Positions 37,789-47,672 of a DNA stretch of 64,000 nucleotides are shown here, one piece after another. The stretch comes from Fusobacterium varium (GTDB lineage: Bacteria > Fusobacteriota > Fusobacteriia > Fusobacteriales > Fusobacteriaceae), in assembly GCA_021531615.1 (NCBI GenBank), contig JADYUE010000005.1:19436-83435 (forward strand). Direction: 5' to 3'. The translations under genes were made by a program, and so were the position numbers. Position 1 is the stretch's first letter. Every line of letters begins with the position of its first letter. The notes under the pieces were generated by a model that was not told the origin of the DNA, ran no database searches, and saw only the letters and a list, made by a program, of their open reading frames with translations.

Positions 37789-39075
37789 TTATTCTACATA
37801 TTCAAACTCTACATCAGCTATTCTTACATTGTCTCCATCTTGGATACCTGCATCTCTCATAGCCTCTTCTAATCCAAGAGATCTCATCATATGTAAGAAG
37901 TTAATAATAGAATCTTCATCCATTGTAATAACATATTTAGCAAGAACTTCATCAAGAATTCTTCCTTCTATTACATAAGTTCCCTCTTCATCTTGAGTGA
38001 TTACAAAGTCTTCTGATTCTCCTTTTATCTCTCTCAATACTTCATTTACATTTACTTCTTCTTCTAATGGCTCTCTTTCAATTTTTTGTAACATATCGTA
38101 ACTTCTAAATAATACTTCTCTTATTCCTTCATTTAAGATTACTGAAATAGGATAAACTTCATTTCCTTGAGCCTCTACATGAGCTTTAAATTTCTCATAT
38201 TTGTCCATATCCCATAATAGATCCATCTTATTTGCAAGAACTATTTGCTTTTTATTTGATAATTTTTCACTGAATTTTCTCAACTCTTCATTTATTTTTT
38301 CATAGTCCTCTATAGCATCTCTTCCCTCTATCTCTGCCACATCAACTAGATGGAATATCATTTTACATCTTTCAATATGTCTTAAGAACTTATCTCCAAG
38401 TCCAATTCCCTCATGAGCTCCCTCAATAAGTCCTGGAATATCTGCTATTACAAATGATTTTCCCTCTTCTAATCTAACAACACCTAATTTAGGCTCAAGA
38501 GTTGTAAAGTGATAACTTCCAACTTTAGAGTTAGCTGCTGATACCCTATTGATAAAGCTTGATTTTCCAACTGATGGATATCCTACAAGAGCTATATCAG
38601 CTAAAAGTTTCAATTCAAGTTTAACTTTTATCTCTGCTCCTTCCCTACCCTTTCCAGCTATTTTAGGTGTTTTTCTTGTAGCAGATTTAAAGTGAACATT
38701 TCCTGCTCCCCCTCTTCCACCTTTTAAAAGCAGTCTAGGCTCTCCAGGAACATTCATATCTAATAAAAGTTTTCCAGTTTCTACATCTCTTACTTGTGTT
38801 CCAACAGGAACTTTAATTATTAAATCTGCTCCTGTTTTTCCATACATCTGTTTCTTTTGTCCATTTTCTCCATTTTCAGCTTTAAATACTTTTTTATATT
38901 TAAAGTCAATCAAAGTGTTGATGTTAGGATCTGCAACAAAAATTACACTTCCACCATTTCCACCATCTCCACCATCTGGTCCACCAAATTGAATATACTT
39001 CTCTCTTCTAAAAGCTGCTGAACCATCTCCACCATTCCCAGCCTTCACTGTTACTACAACTTCATCTATAAACAT
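37789..39075 (-). CDS. obgE: GTPase Obg
   Basis: A 428-residue essential GTPase tied to 50S assembly and stress control. The glycine-rich Obg fold covers residues 1-158 (KAGNGGDGSAAFRREKY). The G domain follows with G1 GYPSVGKSSF near 165, G3 DIPGLIEGAHEG near 210 and G4 ANKMD near 282. A C-terminal OCT domain (about residues 350-428) is present, as in Firmicutes Obg. It begins at ATG 39075 and appears monocistronic, with a terminator right after the stop. Confidence 0.95.
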   Translation of the reverse strand: MFIDEVVVTVKAGNGGDGSAAFRREKYIQFGGPDGGDGGNGGSVIFVADPNINTLIDFKYKKVFKAENGENGQKKQMYGKTGADLIIKVPVGTQVRDVETGKLLLDMNVPGEPRLLLKGGRGGAGNVHFKSATRKTPKIAGKGREGAEIKVKLELKLLADIALVGYPSVGKSSFINRVSAANSKVGSYHFTTLEPKLGVVRLEEGKSFVIADIPGLIEGAHEGIGLGDKFLRHIERCKMIFHLVDVAEIEGRDAIEDYEKINEELRKFSEKLSNKKQIVLANKMDLLWDMDKYEKFKAHVEAQGNEVYPISVILNEGIREVLFRSYDMLQKIEREPLEEEVNVNEVLREIKGESEDFVITQDEEGTYVIEGRILDEVLAKYVITMDEDSIINFLHMMRSLGLEEAMRDAGIQDGDNVRIADVEFEYVE

Positions 39076-39173
39076 CTATCTTTTTTCACTCCTAAAATTT
39101 ATTTTTTATCAATATATTTTACCTTACTTTATAATAATTTACAAGTTTTTTCCTTTGCTTCCTTTATATATTT

Positions 39174-40352
39174 CTACTCTTCATCCATCTCTTTAAAAAT
39201 TTTATAACTTACAACTGCCAATGGAGCTATCTCATAAATATTTTTACAAAATTCAGATCTTTTTATCTCATAATATTGTTCATCTAATGTAAATTTTTTT
39301 ATCTCATTTACTAAAGTTTCAAAGAGAAATCTATTTTGAAATATCTCTCCAAACAAAACTATTTTCTCTGGATTTATTACTGATATAATTCCATCTATTG
39401 CATTAGCTATCATATGAATAGCCTCTAATACAATATTAAAAGTTAACATATCCTTTTCAGCAACACCTTTTAAAACATCATTTATAGTTAAAACTCCTTT
39501 TTCTACTAAGGTGTTTTTTAAACTACTATAATTATTTAATTTTATTTGAGAAGTTATTTTCTTTATTATTGCCACATTGGAAACCTCTGTTTCTAAGCAC
39601 CCTTTTTTCCCGCATGAACATTTTTCTGGACTATTTCTTCTTACAACCATATGTCCTAATTCTCCAGAAATAGAACCATATCCATGATAGGGAGCATCAT
39701 TTAAAAATATACTTCCCCCTACTCCATCTCCTATATTCATCACTACAAAGTTTTGATTTTCCTTACATGAACCAAATATCTTTTCAGTTAATGCCATAGC
39801 TCTAACATCATTTTCAACAAAAACTTTTACTTTAAATTTTCCCTCTAACCTTCTCTTTAAATTTATATTTTTCCAATTATAATGTGGAGAAAATATAGAT
39901 ATACCATTTTCACTATCAACCATTCCATTCATTACTACAGATATTGTACTTATATCACTATTCTTTTTTATCTCTCTCTCAATAAGTTTTTCTGTAAGTT
40001 CTAAAATACTATGCTCCTTTTCTGGCAATCTTTTTTTCAAAGAATACTTTTGAGTTTTTAAAATTTTACCATCTATATCTCCAGTAACTATTTGAATAAA
40101 TCTTGGAGCTAGCGATACACCTAAGATAACCCCTATTTTTTTCTTATTAATTTTAATAATTACTGGACGCCTTCCACCAGTTGAAATCCCTTCACTTATC
40201 TCTTCTATTATTCCACTTTCAAGAAATTTATTTATTATCTTTCCTACTCCTGCAGGAGTAATCTCCAATTTTTTTGCTAGCTCTGCCCTTGAAGTTCCAT
40301 TACTATTTTTTATAAGTTCTAATGTTTTTATCTTTATACTATTCTTCCTCAT
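39174..40352 (-). CDS. ROK-family transcriptional regulator
   Basis: A 392-residue NagC/XylR/Mlc-type protein. An N-terminal winged helix (about residues 1-65, TSRAELAKKLEITPAGVGKIINKFLESG-like) is followed by the ROK sugar-kinase-like domain with the zinc-binding motif CSCGKKGCLE near residue 250 and GELGHMVV near 232. It is divergent from galK-galT-galE, with 183 bp between, so it probably senses galactose or a derivative and represses that operon. A good promoter lies 36 bp upstream. Confidence 0.87.
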   Translation of the reverse strand: MRKNSIKIKTLELIKNSNGTSRAELAKKLEITPAGVGKIINKFLESGIIEEISEGISTGGRRPVIIKINKKKIGVILGVSLAPRFIQIVTGDIDGKILKTQKYSLKKRLPEKEHSILELTEKLIEREIKKNSDISTISVVMNGMVDSENGISIFSPHYNWKNINLKRRLEGKFKVKVFVENDVRAMALTEKIFGSCKENQNFVVMNIGDGVGGSIFLNDAPYHGYGSISGELGHMVVRRNSPEKCSCGKKGCLETEVSNVAIIKKITSQIKLNNYSSLKNTLVEKGVLTINDVLKGVAEKDMLTFNIVLEAIHMIANAIDGIISVINPEKIVLFGEIFQNRFLFETLVNEIKKFTLDEQYYEIKRSEFCKNIYEIAPLAVVSYKIFKEMDEE

Positions 40353-40380
40353 TTTTTCCCCTTTTAGATGAATTTCTTTT

Positions 40381-40400
40381 ATACTATATTATACTATATT
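40381..40400. repeat. Tandem 10-bp repeat over the ROK promoter
   Basis: Two perfect head-to-tail copies of ATACTATATT. They cover the -10 box of the ROK gene and may take part in its regulation, or may be chance in A/T-rich DNA. Confidence 0.5.
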
Positions 40401-40416
40401 TTCACTTTTTTCTCAA
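40388..40416 (-). promoter_or_regulatory. Promoter of the ROK regulator gene
   Basis: On the minus strand, TTGAGA (40416-40411), a 17-bp spacer and a perfect TATAAT (40393-40388), ending 35 bp before the ATG. This is the best sigma-70-type match I see in the window. Confidence 0.7.
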
Positions 40417-40466
40417 AACTTATTTTACTTAGTTTAATAAGAAGAGGTGTTTTTATTTAAAAAATC

Positions 40467-40494
40467 TTGTGAAAATATAAATATAAGTTATACT
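40467..40494 (+). promoter_or_regulatory. Promoter of galK-galT-galE
   Basis: TTGTGA at 40467-40472, a 16-bp spacer and TATACT at 40489-40494, about 42 bp before the galK ATG. The -10 box lies in the middle of a perfect palindrome. Confidence 0.62.
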
Positions 40495-40499
40495 TATAT
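40481..40499. promoter_or_regulatory. Operator-like palindrome at the gal promoter
   Basis: ATATAAGTTATACTTATAT is a perfect 8-3-8 inverted repeat placed exactly over the -10 box of galK. It is the prime candidate for the binding site of the divergently encoded ROK protein. Confidence 0.6.
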
Positions 40500-40535
40500 C
40501 AGACATAGTTAACTAAAAAATAGTGGAGGTAAAAA

Positions 40536-41711
40536 ATGATAAAAGGTTTAATTGAAGATTTTAAAGCTTTGTATAAATATGAAGGAGAAGTAAAAGTATT
40601 CTTTTCTCCTGGAAGAGTAAATTTAATTGGAGAGCATACAGATTATAATGGTGGATTTGTATTTCCATGTGCTTTAGACTTTGGTACATATGCTGTTGCA
40701 GTTAAAAGAAATGACAATATTTTTAGAATGTACTCTAAAAACTTTGAAAATCTAGGAATAATAGAATTTTCATTAGACAGATTAATTAACGAACCTCAAG
40801 ATGACTGGGCTAACTATCCAAAAGGAGTTATTAAAACTTTCTTAGAAGCAGGATTTAATATAAATAGTGGTTTTGATGTATTATTCTATGGAAATATTCC
40901 TAATGGTGCAGGACTTTCTTCTTCAGCATCTATTGAACTTGCTACTTCTGTTATACTAAAAGATCTATTTAATCTTGATATAGATATGGTAAGCATGGTT
41001 AAACTTTCTCAAAAAGCTGAAAACAAATTTATCGGTGTAAATTGTGGAATTATGGATCAATTTGCTATTGGAATGGGTAAAAAAGATAATGCTATTCTTT
41101 TAGATTGTAACACTTTAAACTATCAATATGCCCCTGTTGTTTTAAATGGAGCATCAATTGTTATTGCAAATACAAATAAAAAGAGAGGACTAGCAGATTC
41201 TAAATACAATGAAAGAAGAGGATCTTGTGAAGCTGCTGTAAAAGTTTTAAATGAAAATGGAATAGATATAAAATACCTTGGAGAACTTTCTGTTGAAAAA
41301 TTCAATGAAATAAAACATCTAATCACTGATGAAGAACAATTAAAAAGAGCTACACATGCAGTTACTGAAAATGAAAGAACAAAAGTTGCTGTTGAAAAAT
41401 TAAATGCTGGGGATATTGAAGCTTTTGGACAATTAATGAACCAATCTCATATCTCTCTTAGAGATGACTATGAAGTTACTGGATTTGAACTAGACTCATT
41501 AGTTGAAGCAGCATGGGAAGCTGAAGGAGTTATCGGAGCTCGTATGACTGGAGCTGGATTTGGTGGATGTACTGTAAGTATAGTTAAAGATGAATTTATA
41601 GAATCATTTAAAAAATCAGTTGGAGAAAAATACACAGCTAAAACTGGTTTAGTTGCTGATTTCTATGTTGCTAAAATTGGAGATGGAAGTAGAAAGTTAG
41701 GTGATTTTTAA
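40536..41711 (+). CDS. galK: Galactokinase
   Basis: A 391-residue GHMP kinase that phosphorylates galactose at C1, the first step of the Leloir pathway. The sugar-binding signature GRVNLIGEHTDYNGG is near residue 26, the ATP loop PNGAGLSSSASIE near 122 and the third motif TGAGFGGCTVS near 340. A GGAGG site precedes the ATG. Its stop overlaps the galT ATG by 1 bp (TAATG), so the two are coupled. Confidence 0.96.
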   Translation: MIKGLIEDFKALYKYEGEVKVFFSPGRVNLIGEHTDYNGGFVFPCALDFGTYAVAVKRNDNIFRMYSKNFENLGIIEFSLDRLINEPQDDWANYPKGVIKTFLEAGFNINSGFDVLFYGNIPNGAGLSSSASIELATSVILKDLFNLDIDMVSMVKLSQKAENKFIGVNCGIMDQFAIGMGKKDNAILLDCNTLNYQYAPVVLNGASIVIANTNKKRGLADSKYNERRGSCEAAVKVLNENGIDIKYLGELSVEKFNEIKHLITDEEQLKRATHAVTENERTKVAVEKLNAGDIEAFGQLMNQSHISLRDDYEVTGFELDSLVEAAWEAEGVIGARMTGAGFGGCTVSIVKDEFIESFKKSVGEKYTAKTGLVADFYVAKIGDGSRKLGDF

Positions 41712-43237
41712 TGAGTATAAATATATATGAAGAAGTAGGAATGCTACTTAAATTTGGATTAGAGAATAATCTTATTGGTAAATATGATGCTGTTATATCT
41801 AGAAATGAAATTATGCATCTTTTAAAACTTGAAGATTGGGAAAATATAGATCTATCTAATAGAGAAGTTCCTAAATATCCAAATGAAATACTAGAAAATA
41901 TTTGTAAATGGGCTATTGAAAATAATATTATTGAAGATAGTATAGTTGTTAAAGATCTTTTTGATACTGAAATTATGGGAAAATTAACTCCTACTGCTAC
42001 TCAAATAATAGATAGATTCCATTCACTTAGTGAAAAAGAAGGAGTAGAAGCCGCTACTAATGATTACTACTCTTTTGCACAAAAAACAAATTATATAAGA
42101 ACTGATAGAATAGCTAAAAATATGCACTGGTTCTCTAATACTGAGTATGGAGATATGGAGATAACAGTAAATCTTTCTAAACCTGAAAAAGATCCTAGAG
42201 ATATAGCAAAAGAAAGATTACTTCCACCTTCTGCATATCCTAAATGCCTTCTTTGTTATGAAAATGTAGGTTATGCTGGAAGATTCAATCACCCTGCAAG
42301 ACAAAATCATAGAGTTATTCCATTTGATCTAGCTGGTGAAGAATGGTTCTTACAATATTCTCCTTATGTTTACTACAATGAACATGCTATTGTTTTTGCT
42401 GGTGAACATAGACCTATGAAGATAAATAGAGATGCTTTTAATAGAATTACAACTTTTGTTGAAAAACTACCTCACTATTTCTTAGGTTCAAATGCTGATC
42501 TACCTATAGTTGGAGGATCTATTTTAAGCCATGATCACTATCAAGGTGGACACCATGAGTTCCCAATGGCAAAATCTCCTGTAGAAACTAAACTTGTTTT
42601 TAAAGGTTTTGAAGATGTTGAAGCTGGAATTGTTAAATGGCCTATGTCTGTTATTAGAATAAAAAGTGTTGACAGAGCTAGATTAGTTGATCTTGCTGTT
42701 AAAATTTTAGATGCTTGGAGAGAATATAGTGATGAATCTCTAGGAATTTTAGCTCACTCTGAAGATACTCCTCACAATACTGTTACTCCTATTGGAAGAA
42801 GAAGAGGAGATAAATTTGAACTTGATTTAGTTTTAAGAAACAATAGAACAGATGAAGAAAATCCACTTGGAATTTTCCATCCTCATGCAGATGTTCACAA
42901 TATTAAAAAAGAAAATATTGGACTTATTGAAGTTATGGGACTTGCAGTTCTTCCTGGAAGATTAAAAGAGGAATTAGAAATCTTAGGAAGATACATGGTT
43001 GCAGATGATTATGCAGAAAAAATCAAAAATGATGCTAAAGTTGAAAAACATCTAGCTTGGGCTGAAAAAGTTTATAATAAATATTCTGATATCAACAGTG
43101 ATAATGTTGAAAAAATATTAAAAGATGAAGTTGGAGTTACTTTCTCTAGAGTTTTAGAAGATGCTGGAGTTTATAAAAGAGATGCTGAAGGAAAAAATGG
43201 ATTCCTTAGATTTATAGAAAAAGTAAATTCTCTTTAA
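41711..43237 (+). CDS. galT: UDP-glucose--hexose-1-phosphate uridylyltransferase, class II
   Basis: A 508-residue GalT of the long type found mainly in Firmicutes, exchanging UMP between UDP-glucose and galactose-1-phosphate. The family blocks CLLCYENVGYAGR near residue 175 and ILSHDHYQGGHHEFPM near 270 are present; the latter holds the histidine cluster expected at the active site. The length excludes the short class I (about 350 residues). It is coupled to galK and followed by galE after 56 bp. Confidence 0.95.
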   Translation: MSINIYEEVGMLLKFGLENNLIGKYDAVISRNEIMHLLKLEDWENIDLSNREVPKYPNEILENICKWAIENNIIEDSIVVKDLFDTEIMGKLTPTATQIIDRFHSLSEKEGVEAATNDYYSFAQKTNYIRTDRIAKNMHWFSNTEYGDMEITVNLSKPEKDPRDIAKERLLPPSAYPKCLLCYENVGYAGRFNHPARQNHRVIPFDLAGEEWFLQYSPYVYYNEHAIVFAGEHRPMKINRDAFNRITTFVEKLPHYFLGSNADLPIVGGSILSHDHYQGGHHEFPMAKSPVETKLVFKGFEDVEAGIVKWPMSVIRIKSVDRARLVDLAVKILDAWREYSDESLGILAHSEDTPHNTVTPIGRRRGDKFELDLVLRNNRTDEENPLGIFHPHADVHNIKKENIGLIEVMGLAVLPGRLKEELEILGRYMVADDYAEKIKNDAKVEKHLAWAEKVYNKYSDINSDNVEKILKDEVGVTFSRVLEDAGVYKRDAEGKNGFLRFIEKVNSL

Positions 43238-43293
43238 TATCTCTTTAAATTAATGTATAATAATAGAAAATAGATATTTCTAGGAGGTCAAAA

Positions 43294-44283
43294 ATGGCAA
43301 TTTTAGTTTGTGGTGGAGCTGGATATATTGGAAGTCACGTTACAAGAGCCCTTATAGACAGTGGAGAAGATGTAATTGTATTAGATAATCTTCAAACTGG
43401 ACATGTTGATGCTGTACATGAAAAAGCAAAACTTGTACTTGGAGATTTAAGAGATGACGAATTTATGGAGAGAGTTTTCTCTGAAAATAAAATAGATGGT
43501 GTTATTGATTTTGCTGCTTTCTCATTAGTTGGTGAAAGTGTTAGCGAACCTTTAAAATACTTTGAAAATAACTTCTATGGAACTCTTTGCTTACTTAAAG
43601 CTATGAGAAAACATAATGTTAACAAAATAGTATTCTCATCAACAGCAGCAACTTATGGAGAACCTGAAAATATTCCTATTCTTGAAACTGATAAAACTTT
43701 CCCTACTAACCCATATGGAGAAAGTAAATTAGCAGTTGAAAAAATGTTAAAATGGTGTGATAAGGCTTATGGTATAAAATATACTGCTCTTAGATATTTC
43801 AATGTTGCTGGAGCTCATCCAGAAGGAAATATTGGAGAAGATCATGATCCTGAAAGTCACTTAATCCCTATTATTCTTCAAGTTGCTCTAGGAAAAAGAG
43901 AACACATAGGAATATTTGGAGATGACTATCCTACTGAAGATGGTACTTGTATAAGAGACTATATTCATGTTATGGACTTAGCTGATGCTCATATTCTTGC
44001 TTTAAAAAGATTAAATAATGGTGGAGATAGTGCTATTTTCAACTTAGGAAATGGTGAAGGATTCTCTGTTAAACAAGTTATTGAAGTTGCTAGAAAGGTA
44101 ACTGGACATGCAATACCAGCAGTTGTTTCTCCTAGAAGAGCTGGAGACCCTGCTAAACTTGTTGCTACTTCTGCAAAAGCTATGAAAGAATTAAATTGGA
44201 CACCTAAATTTGATTCTTTAGATAAGATTATAGAAACTGCTTGGAACTGGCATAAAAACCATCCTAATGGATATGAAGATTAA
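43294..44283 (+). CDS. galE: UDP-glucose 4-epimerase
   Basis: A 329-residue short-chain dehydrogenase-type epimerase interconverting UDP-galactose and UDP-glucose. The NAD-binding loop GGAGYIGSH is at residues 7-15, SSTAATYG near 115 and the catalytic YxxxK in NPYGESK near 140. It completes the Leloir pathway encoded here and may also supply UDP-galactose for surface polysaccharide. AGGAGG precedes the ATG. Confidence 0.95.
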   Translation: MAILVCGGAGYIGSHVTRALIDSGEDVIVLDNLQTGHVDAVHEKAKLVLGDLRDDEFMERVFSENKIDGVIDFAAFSLVGESVSEPLKYFENNFYGTLCLLKAMRKHNVNKIVFSSTAATYGEPENIPILETDKTFPTNPYGESKLAVEKMLKWCDKAYGIKYTALRYFNVAGAHPEGNIGEDHDPESHLIPIILQVALGKREHIGIFGDDYPTEDGTCIRDYIHVMDLADAHILALKRLNNGGDSAIFNLGNGEGFSVKQVIEVARKVTGHAIPAVVSPRRAGDPAKLVATSAKAMKELNWTPKFDSLDKIIETAWNWHKNHPNGYED

Positions 44284-44291
44284 TAATTTTA

Positions 44292-44322
44292 GAGGCTGTT
44301 TAAATTAACAGCCCCTTTTTTT
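44292..44322. terminator. Intrinsic terminator after galE
   Basis: GAGGCTGTT / AACAGCCCC with one mismatch and a 6-nt loop, followed by eight T. It lies between converging genes (galE and the MgtC-type gene) and serves galE best. Confidence 0.85.
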
Positions 44323-44330
44323 ATACTTAT

Positions 44331-45044
44331 TTATTTTAATATTGTTATAGATATTACCTCTTTAGTCTTATAAAATTCTGAAGTTAAATCTAAAAGATTA
44401 TATTGTTTTGGAATAATCAAAGTATATACTACCCTATTATTCTCTTGAGATTTTTGCATTGATCTTACTCTTATATCAAACATTTTAAATATATCATTAG
44501 TTTTAGAATAATAAATTCCATTTTCTAAATCTCCTAAATATTCAACTTCTATCTTAGATATGATTTTTTCATCTATAAATCTTCTCTCAACAGCTTTTAA
44601 AGTTACCAATACAATTAATACAACTACCCCTGCTATAAATGTCATTGAATAGAATCCCCAACCAATTCCTAATCCTATACAACCAGTTACCCAGATAGAT
44701 GCTGCTGTTGTTAAACCACCAATAGTTCCCTTATCTCTCATTATAGTTCCTGCACCTAAAAATCCTATTCCACTAACAACTTGGGCCCCTATTCTCCCTA
44801 AATCTGTCTTTATAACTTGAGCTGCTACTCCATTTGTTACAGCAAATTTAACTATCTCTATTCTTAAACAATCTTGTATCATTGATACAACAGTAGCTCC
44901 CAAGCAAACTAATATATGTGTTCTAAACCCTGCTGGTCTATTATTGTGTCCTCTCTCATATCCAATCATTCCACCAATTAAAACTGACATTGCAATTCTA
45001 ATAATAATCTCTCTAGCTGTTAATTCAACTGCAAAACTATTCAT
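44331..45044 (-). CDS. MgtC/SapB-family membrane protein
   Basis: A 237-residue inner-membrane protein. The N-terminal half has four or five hydrophobic segments with the family blocks IGGMIGYERGHNNRPAGFRTHILV near residue 23 and GIGFLGAGTIM near 92. The C-terminal 80 residues form a soluble domain. MgtC proteins of pathogens affect F-type ATPase and phosphate or magnesium balance; in other bacteria the role is unclear. It is 81 bp downstream of lemA on the same strand and may be read from that transcript. Confidence 0.86.
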   Translation of the reverse strand: MNSFAVELTAREIIIRIAMSVLIGGMIGYERGHNNRPAGFRTHILVCLGATVVSMIQDCLRIEIVKFAVTNGVAAQVIKTDLGRIGAQVVSGIGFLGAGTIMRDKGTIGGLTTAASIWVTGCIGLGIGWGFYSMTFIAGVVVLIVLVTLKAVERRFIDEKIISKIEVEYLGDLENGIYYSKTNDIFKMFDIRVRSMQKSQENNRVVYTLIIPKQYNLLDLTSEFYKTKEVISITILK

Positions 45045-45125
45045 CCATCTCTCCTTAAAAATAAAAGATGATTAAAATTAAAAAAGTATAATCTTTTCTA
45101 TTCTAACCATCTCTTAATAAATATT

Positions 45126-45680
45126 TTAATCAAATTTTACCTTAGGGGCTTCATTAGCTCCCTCTGTAGCTTTAAATAATGGTTCTTCTCTAAAATTAAA
45201 TATTCCTGCAAAAATGCTACCTGGTATCATTTTTATACTTTGATTGTATGATGTAACAGTATCATTATAAAACTGTCTTGCAAAACCTATTTTACTCTCT
45301 ATATCTTTTAATTCCTTTTGAAGTTCTAAAAAATTTACATTTGCTTTCAAATCTGGATACTGCTCTGAAACAACCATTAATCTACTTAATAGTCCTGATA
45401 TCTCTCCATTGGCAGCCATTTTTTCATCTACTGTTCCTGCTGACATATAACGTGTTCTTGCAGAGGTAACCTTTTCTAAAGTTTCCTTTTCATGTGTTGC
45501 ATACCCTTTTACTGTTTCCACTAAATTTGGAATAAGATCCAATCTTTTTTGAAGTTGAACCTCTATCTGACTCCAAGAATTTTTTACCCTTTCATGAAGT
45601 TTTACAAATCTATTTTGATAAGAAATTGTAATTATAATCAGCAATATAATAATTCCAAGAATAACACTAAGCATAATCAT
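45126..45680 (-). CDS. LemA-family protein
   Basis: A 184-residue LemA protein: one N-terminal membrane helix (residues 2-20), then a helical bundle beginning YQNRFVKLHERVKNSWSQIEVQLQKRLDLIPNLV-like and ending with NFREEPLFKA. The family is widespread but its role is not settled. Partner genes often found nearby (TPM-domain proteins or HtpX) are absent. It lies 16 bp after the M32 carboxypeptidase gene, so the two are probably co-transcribed. Confidence 0.87.
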   Translation of the reverse strand: MIMLSVILGIIILLIIITISYQNRFVKLHERVKNSWSQIEVQLQKRLDLIPNLVETVKGYATHEKETLEKVTSARTRYMSAGTVDEKMAANGEISGLLSRLMVVSEQYPDLKANVNFLELQKELKDIESKIGFARQFYNDTVTSYNQSIKMIPGSIFAGIFNFREEPLFKATEGANEAPKVKFD

Positions 45681-45696
45681 ATTTAATCACTTCCCC

Positions 45697-47196
45697 TTAA
45701 TCTAAATTGTATATTTTAGAGTATTTTTCTTTTAAATAATCAATATAGTATTTAGGTTCAAGATCCTCTCCTGTTATCTCTTTTATAAGTTCAGCAGTTC
45801 CTCTCAATTTACCATAAACATGGATTCTATCTCTTAACCAACCTTTTATTCTATCCATTTTTCCATCTCTCAATAGTTGATCTACATCCATATCCTCTTT
45901 CATTTTATGATATAGTTGAGCAGCATAAACACTTCCTAAAGCATATGATGGGAAATATCCTATCATTCCACCTGCCCAGTGTACATCTTGTAATGCTCCC
46001 TCACTATCAGTTTCAGGAACTACTCCTAAATACTCTTCCATCTTCTTATTCCAAATCTCTGGAAGTTTATCTATATCTAATTCTCCATTAATGATTCCCT
46101 TTTCTATCTCATATCTTACCATTATATGCAGTGAATAAGTAAGCTCATCTGCCTCTGTTCTTATAAGTGATGGTTCAACTTTATTTACCCCTCTATATAA
46201 CTCGTTTATATCTATCTCTTTTAATGCTGGGAAGTTTTCAATTCCATTTTTATAGATTCCTTCCCAGAAAGCTAAGCTTCTTCCAAGGATATTTTCATAG
46301 AATCTAGATTGTGACTCATGTATTCCCATAGAACCACCAGATGCAAGTATTGTTCCTTGTAGATCATCCCCTATCTGTTGTTCATAGATTCCATGTCCAC
46401 TTTCATGGATAACACTAAAAATACTAGAGAAAGGTTGATCTTCAATAAATTTTGTTGTCATTCTAACATCATTTTTATCTATATTCATAGTAAAAGGATG
46501 TTCACTTTCAGCTAAAACTCCTCTATCAAAGTCAAATCCTAAATATGATGCTAAATATTTATTAAACTTTCTTTGAGTTTCAATATCTACCTTTTTAGAT
46601 AAAAATTCAAAATCATTTTTTACCTTACTCTCTTTTACTTTCTTCAATAGTGGTACAATCTCTTCTCTTAAACTTTTAAAGAACTTATCTAATTTTTTAG
46701 TGTCCATTCCCTTTTCGTACTCATTAAGAAGAACATCGTAAATGTTTTTTTCATCTTTCATTTGATATTTTGCAAATTTAATATTATATTCAAATATTTT
46801 TTTCAAATCATCTTTAAATAGATTGAAATCATTTTTATTTTTAGCTTCTTCCCATACCCCTTGGCTTCTAGCTACAAGTTTTGAATACTCTTCATACTCT
46901 TTAGGTGGTATTTTTTTCATTTTCTCTATCTCTTCTGTTATATCCTCTATCTCTTTTCTTTGGATATCATCAAGCTTTTCCTTTTTTTCACTTAATTTTT
47001 CAACTAATTTAATAAATTCCTCAGAAGTCATTAAGTTATAGCTTTTCATACTCAAATAACCAAATACATCAGCTATTAACTCCTTTCCCTTCTTAGGAGC
47101 TGTTGTCTCTAAATCCCATTGTAAAATCTCAAGTGATGCATCTATAAGTTTTTTCTCTTTTATAATTTCTTCAAATTTTTTTAATTTTTTCTTCAT
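45697..47196 (-). CDS. M32 family metallocarboxypeptidase (Taq type)
   Basis: A 499-residue mostly helical peptidase that removes C-terminal residues from peptides. The zinc motif HESGHG lies near residue 262, and the blocks DVRMTTKF near 240 and GIHESQSRFYEN near 294 are typical of M32. No signal peptide, so it acts in the cytoplasm, in keeping with an amino-acid-fermenting lifestyle. It begins 5 bp after the nuclease stop and is followed closely by lemA. Confidence 0.92.
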   Translation of the reverse strand: MKKKLKKFEEIIKEKKLIDASLEILQWDLETTAPKKGKELIADVFGYLSMKSYNLMTSEEFIKLVEKLSEKKEKLDDIQRKEIEDITEEIEKMKKIPPKEYEEYSKLVARSQGVWEEAKNKNDFNLFKDDLKKIFEYNIKFAKYQMKDEKNIYDVLLNEYEKGMDTKKLDKFFKSLREEIVPLLKKVKESKVKNDFEFLSKKVDIETQRKFNKYLASYLGFDFDRGVLAESEHPFTMNIDKNDVRMTTKFIEDQPFSSIFSVIHESGHGIYEQQIGDDLQGTILASGGSMGIHESQSRFYENILGRSLAFWEGIYKNGIENFPALKEIDINELYRGVNKVEPSLIRTEADELTYSLHIMVRYEIEKGIINGELDIDKLPEIWNKKMEEYLGVVPETDSEGALQDVHWAGGMIGYFPSYALGSVYAAQLYHKMKEDMDVDQLLRDGKMDRIKGWLRDRIHVYGKLRGTAELIKEITGEDLEPKYYIDYLKEKYSKIYNLD

Positions 47197-47201
47197 AAAT
47201 A

Positions 47202-47672
47202 TCAGTCCTCTCTTCTATGTTTCATTCTATATTCTCTAGGGTTCTCTGGATTTCTATCTCTCCATAACCCCAATTTTTCCTCTTGAGCCTTTTTAAAAGC
47301 TTTTTTATATGCTTTTTCTCTCTTAGCATGATACTCATAGAACCAAGCATTTCCAGTAGCTATCATCTCTAAGTTCATATCTTTGCTCTTATAAAAAACT
47401 TTTCCAACTTTTCTTCCATATTTATCTTCATCCATCACTTTTATATCTACTTTTTTATTAAGAATTCTATCTTCTAGATATTTTTTTGAAATCTCTCCAT
47501 ACCTCTGTTTTAACTCTGGAGCATCTATTCCATACATTCTAACTCTTATCTTTTTGCTCCCAGATCTTATTACTAAAGTATCTCCATCAGCTACATCTAT
47601 TACCTGCCCACTTATAGCCATTGAAGTTAAGCTTAAAATAAATATATAGATTAAAAATAAAATTTTTCTCAT
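47202..47672 (-). CDS. Exported thermonuclease-family (SNase) protein
   Basis: A 156-residue staphylococcal nuclease-like protein with an N-terminal signal peptide (about residues 1-19, LSLTSMA). The catalytic pattern is visible: RVRMYGIDAPE near residue 43 and DKYGRKVGKVFY near 82, giving the expected Arg, Glu and Arg. It should cut DNA or RNA in the periplasm or outside the cell. It is first in the nuclease-M32-lemA run. Confidence 0.87.
   Translation of the reverse strand: MRKILFLIYIFILSLTSMAISGQVIDVADGDTLVIRSGSKKIRVRMYGIDAPELKQRYGEISKKYLEDRILNKKVDIKVMDEDKYGRKVGKVFYKSKDMNLEMIATGNAWFYEYHAKREKAYKKAFKKAQEEKLGLWRDRNPENPREYRMKHRRED

Noticed and set aside
40381..40400. Tandem repeat as a phase-variation tract
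   Set aside because: Only two copies of a 10-bp unit in A/T-rich promoter DNA, too few to suggest slippage.
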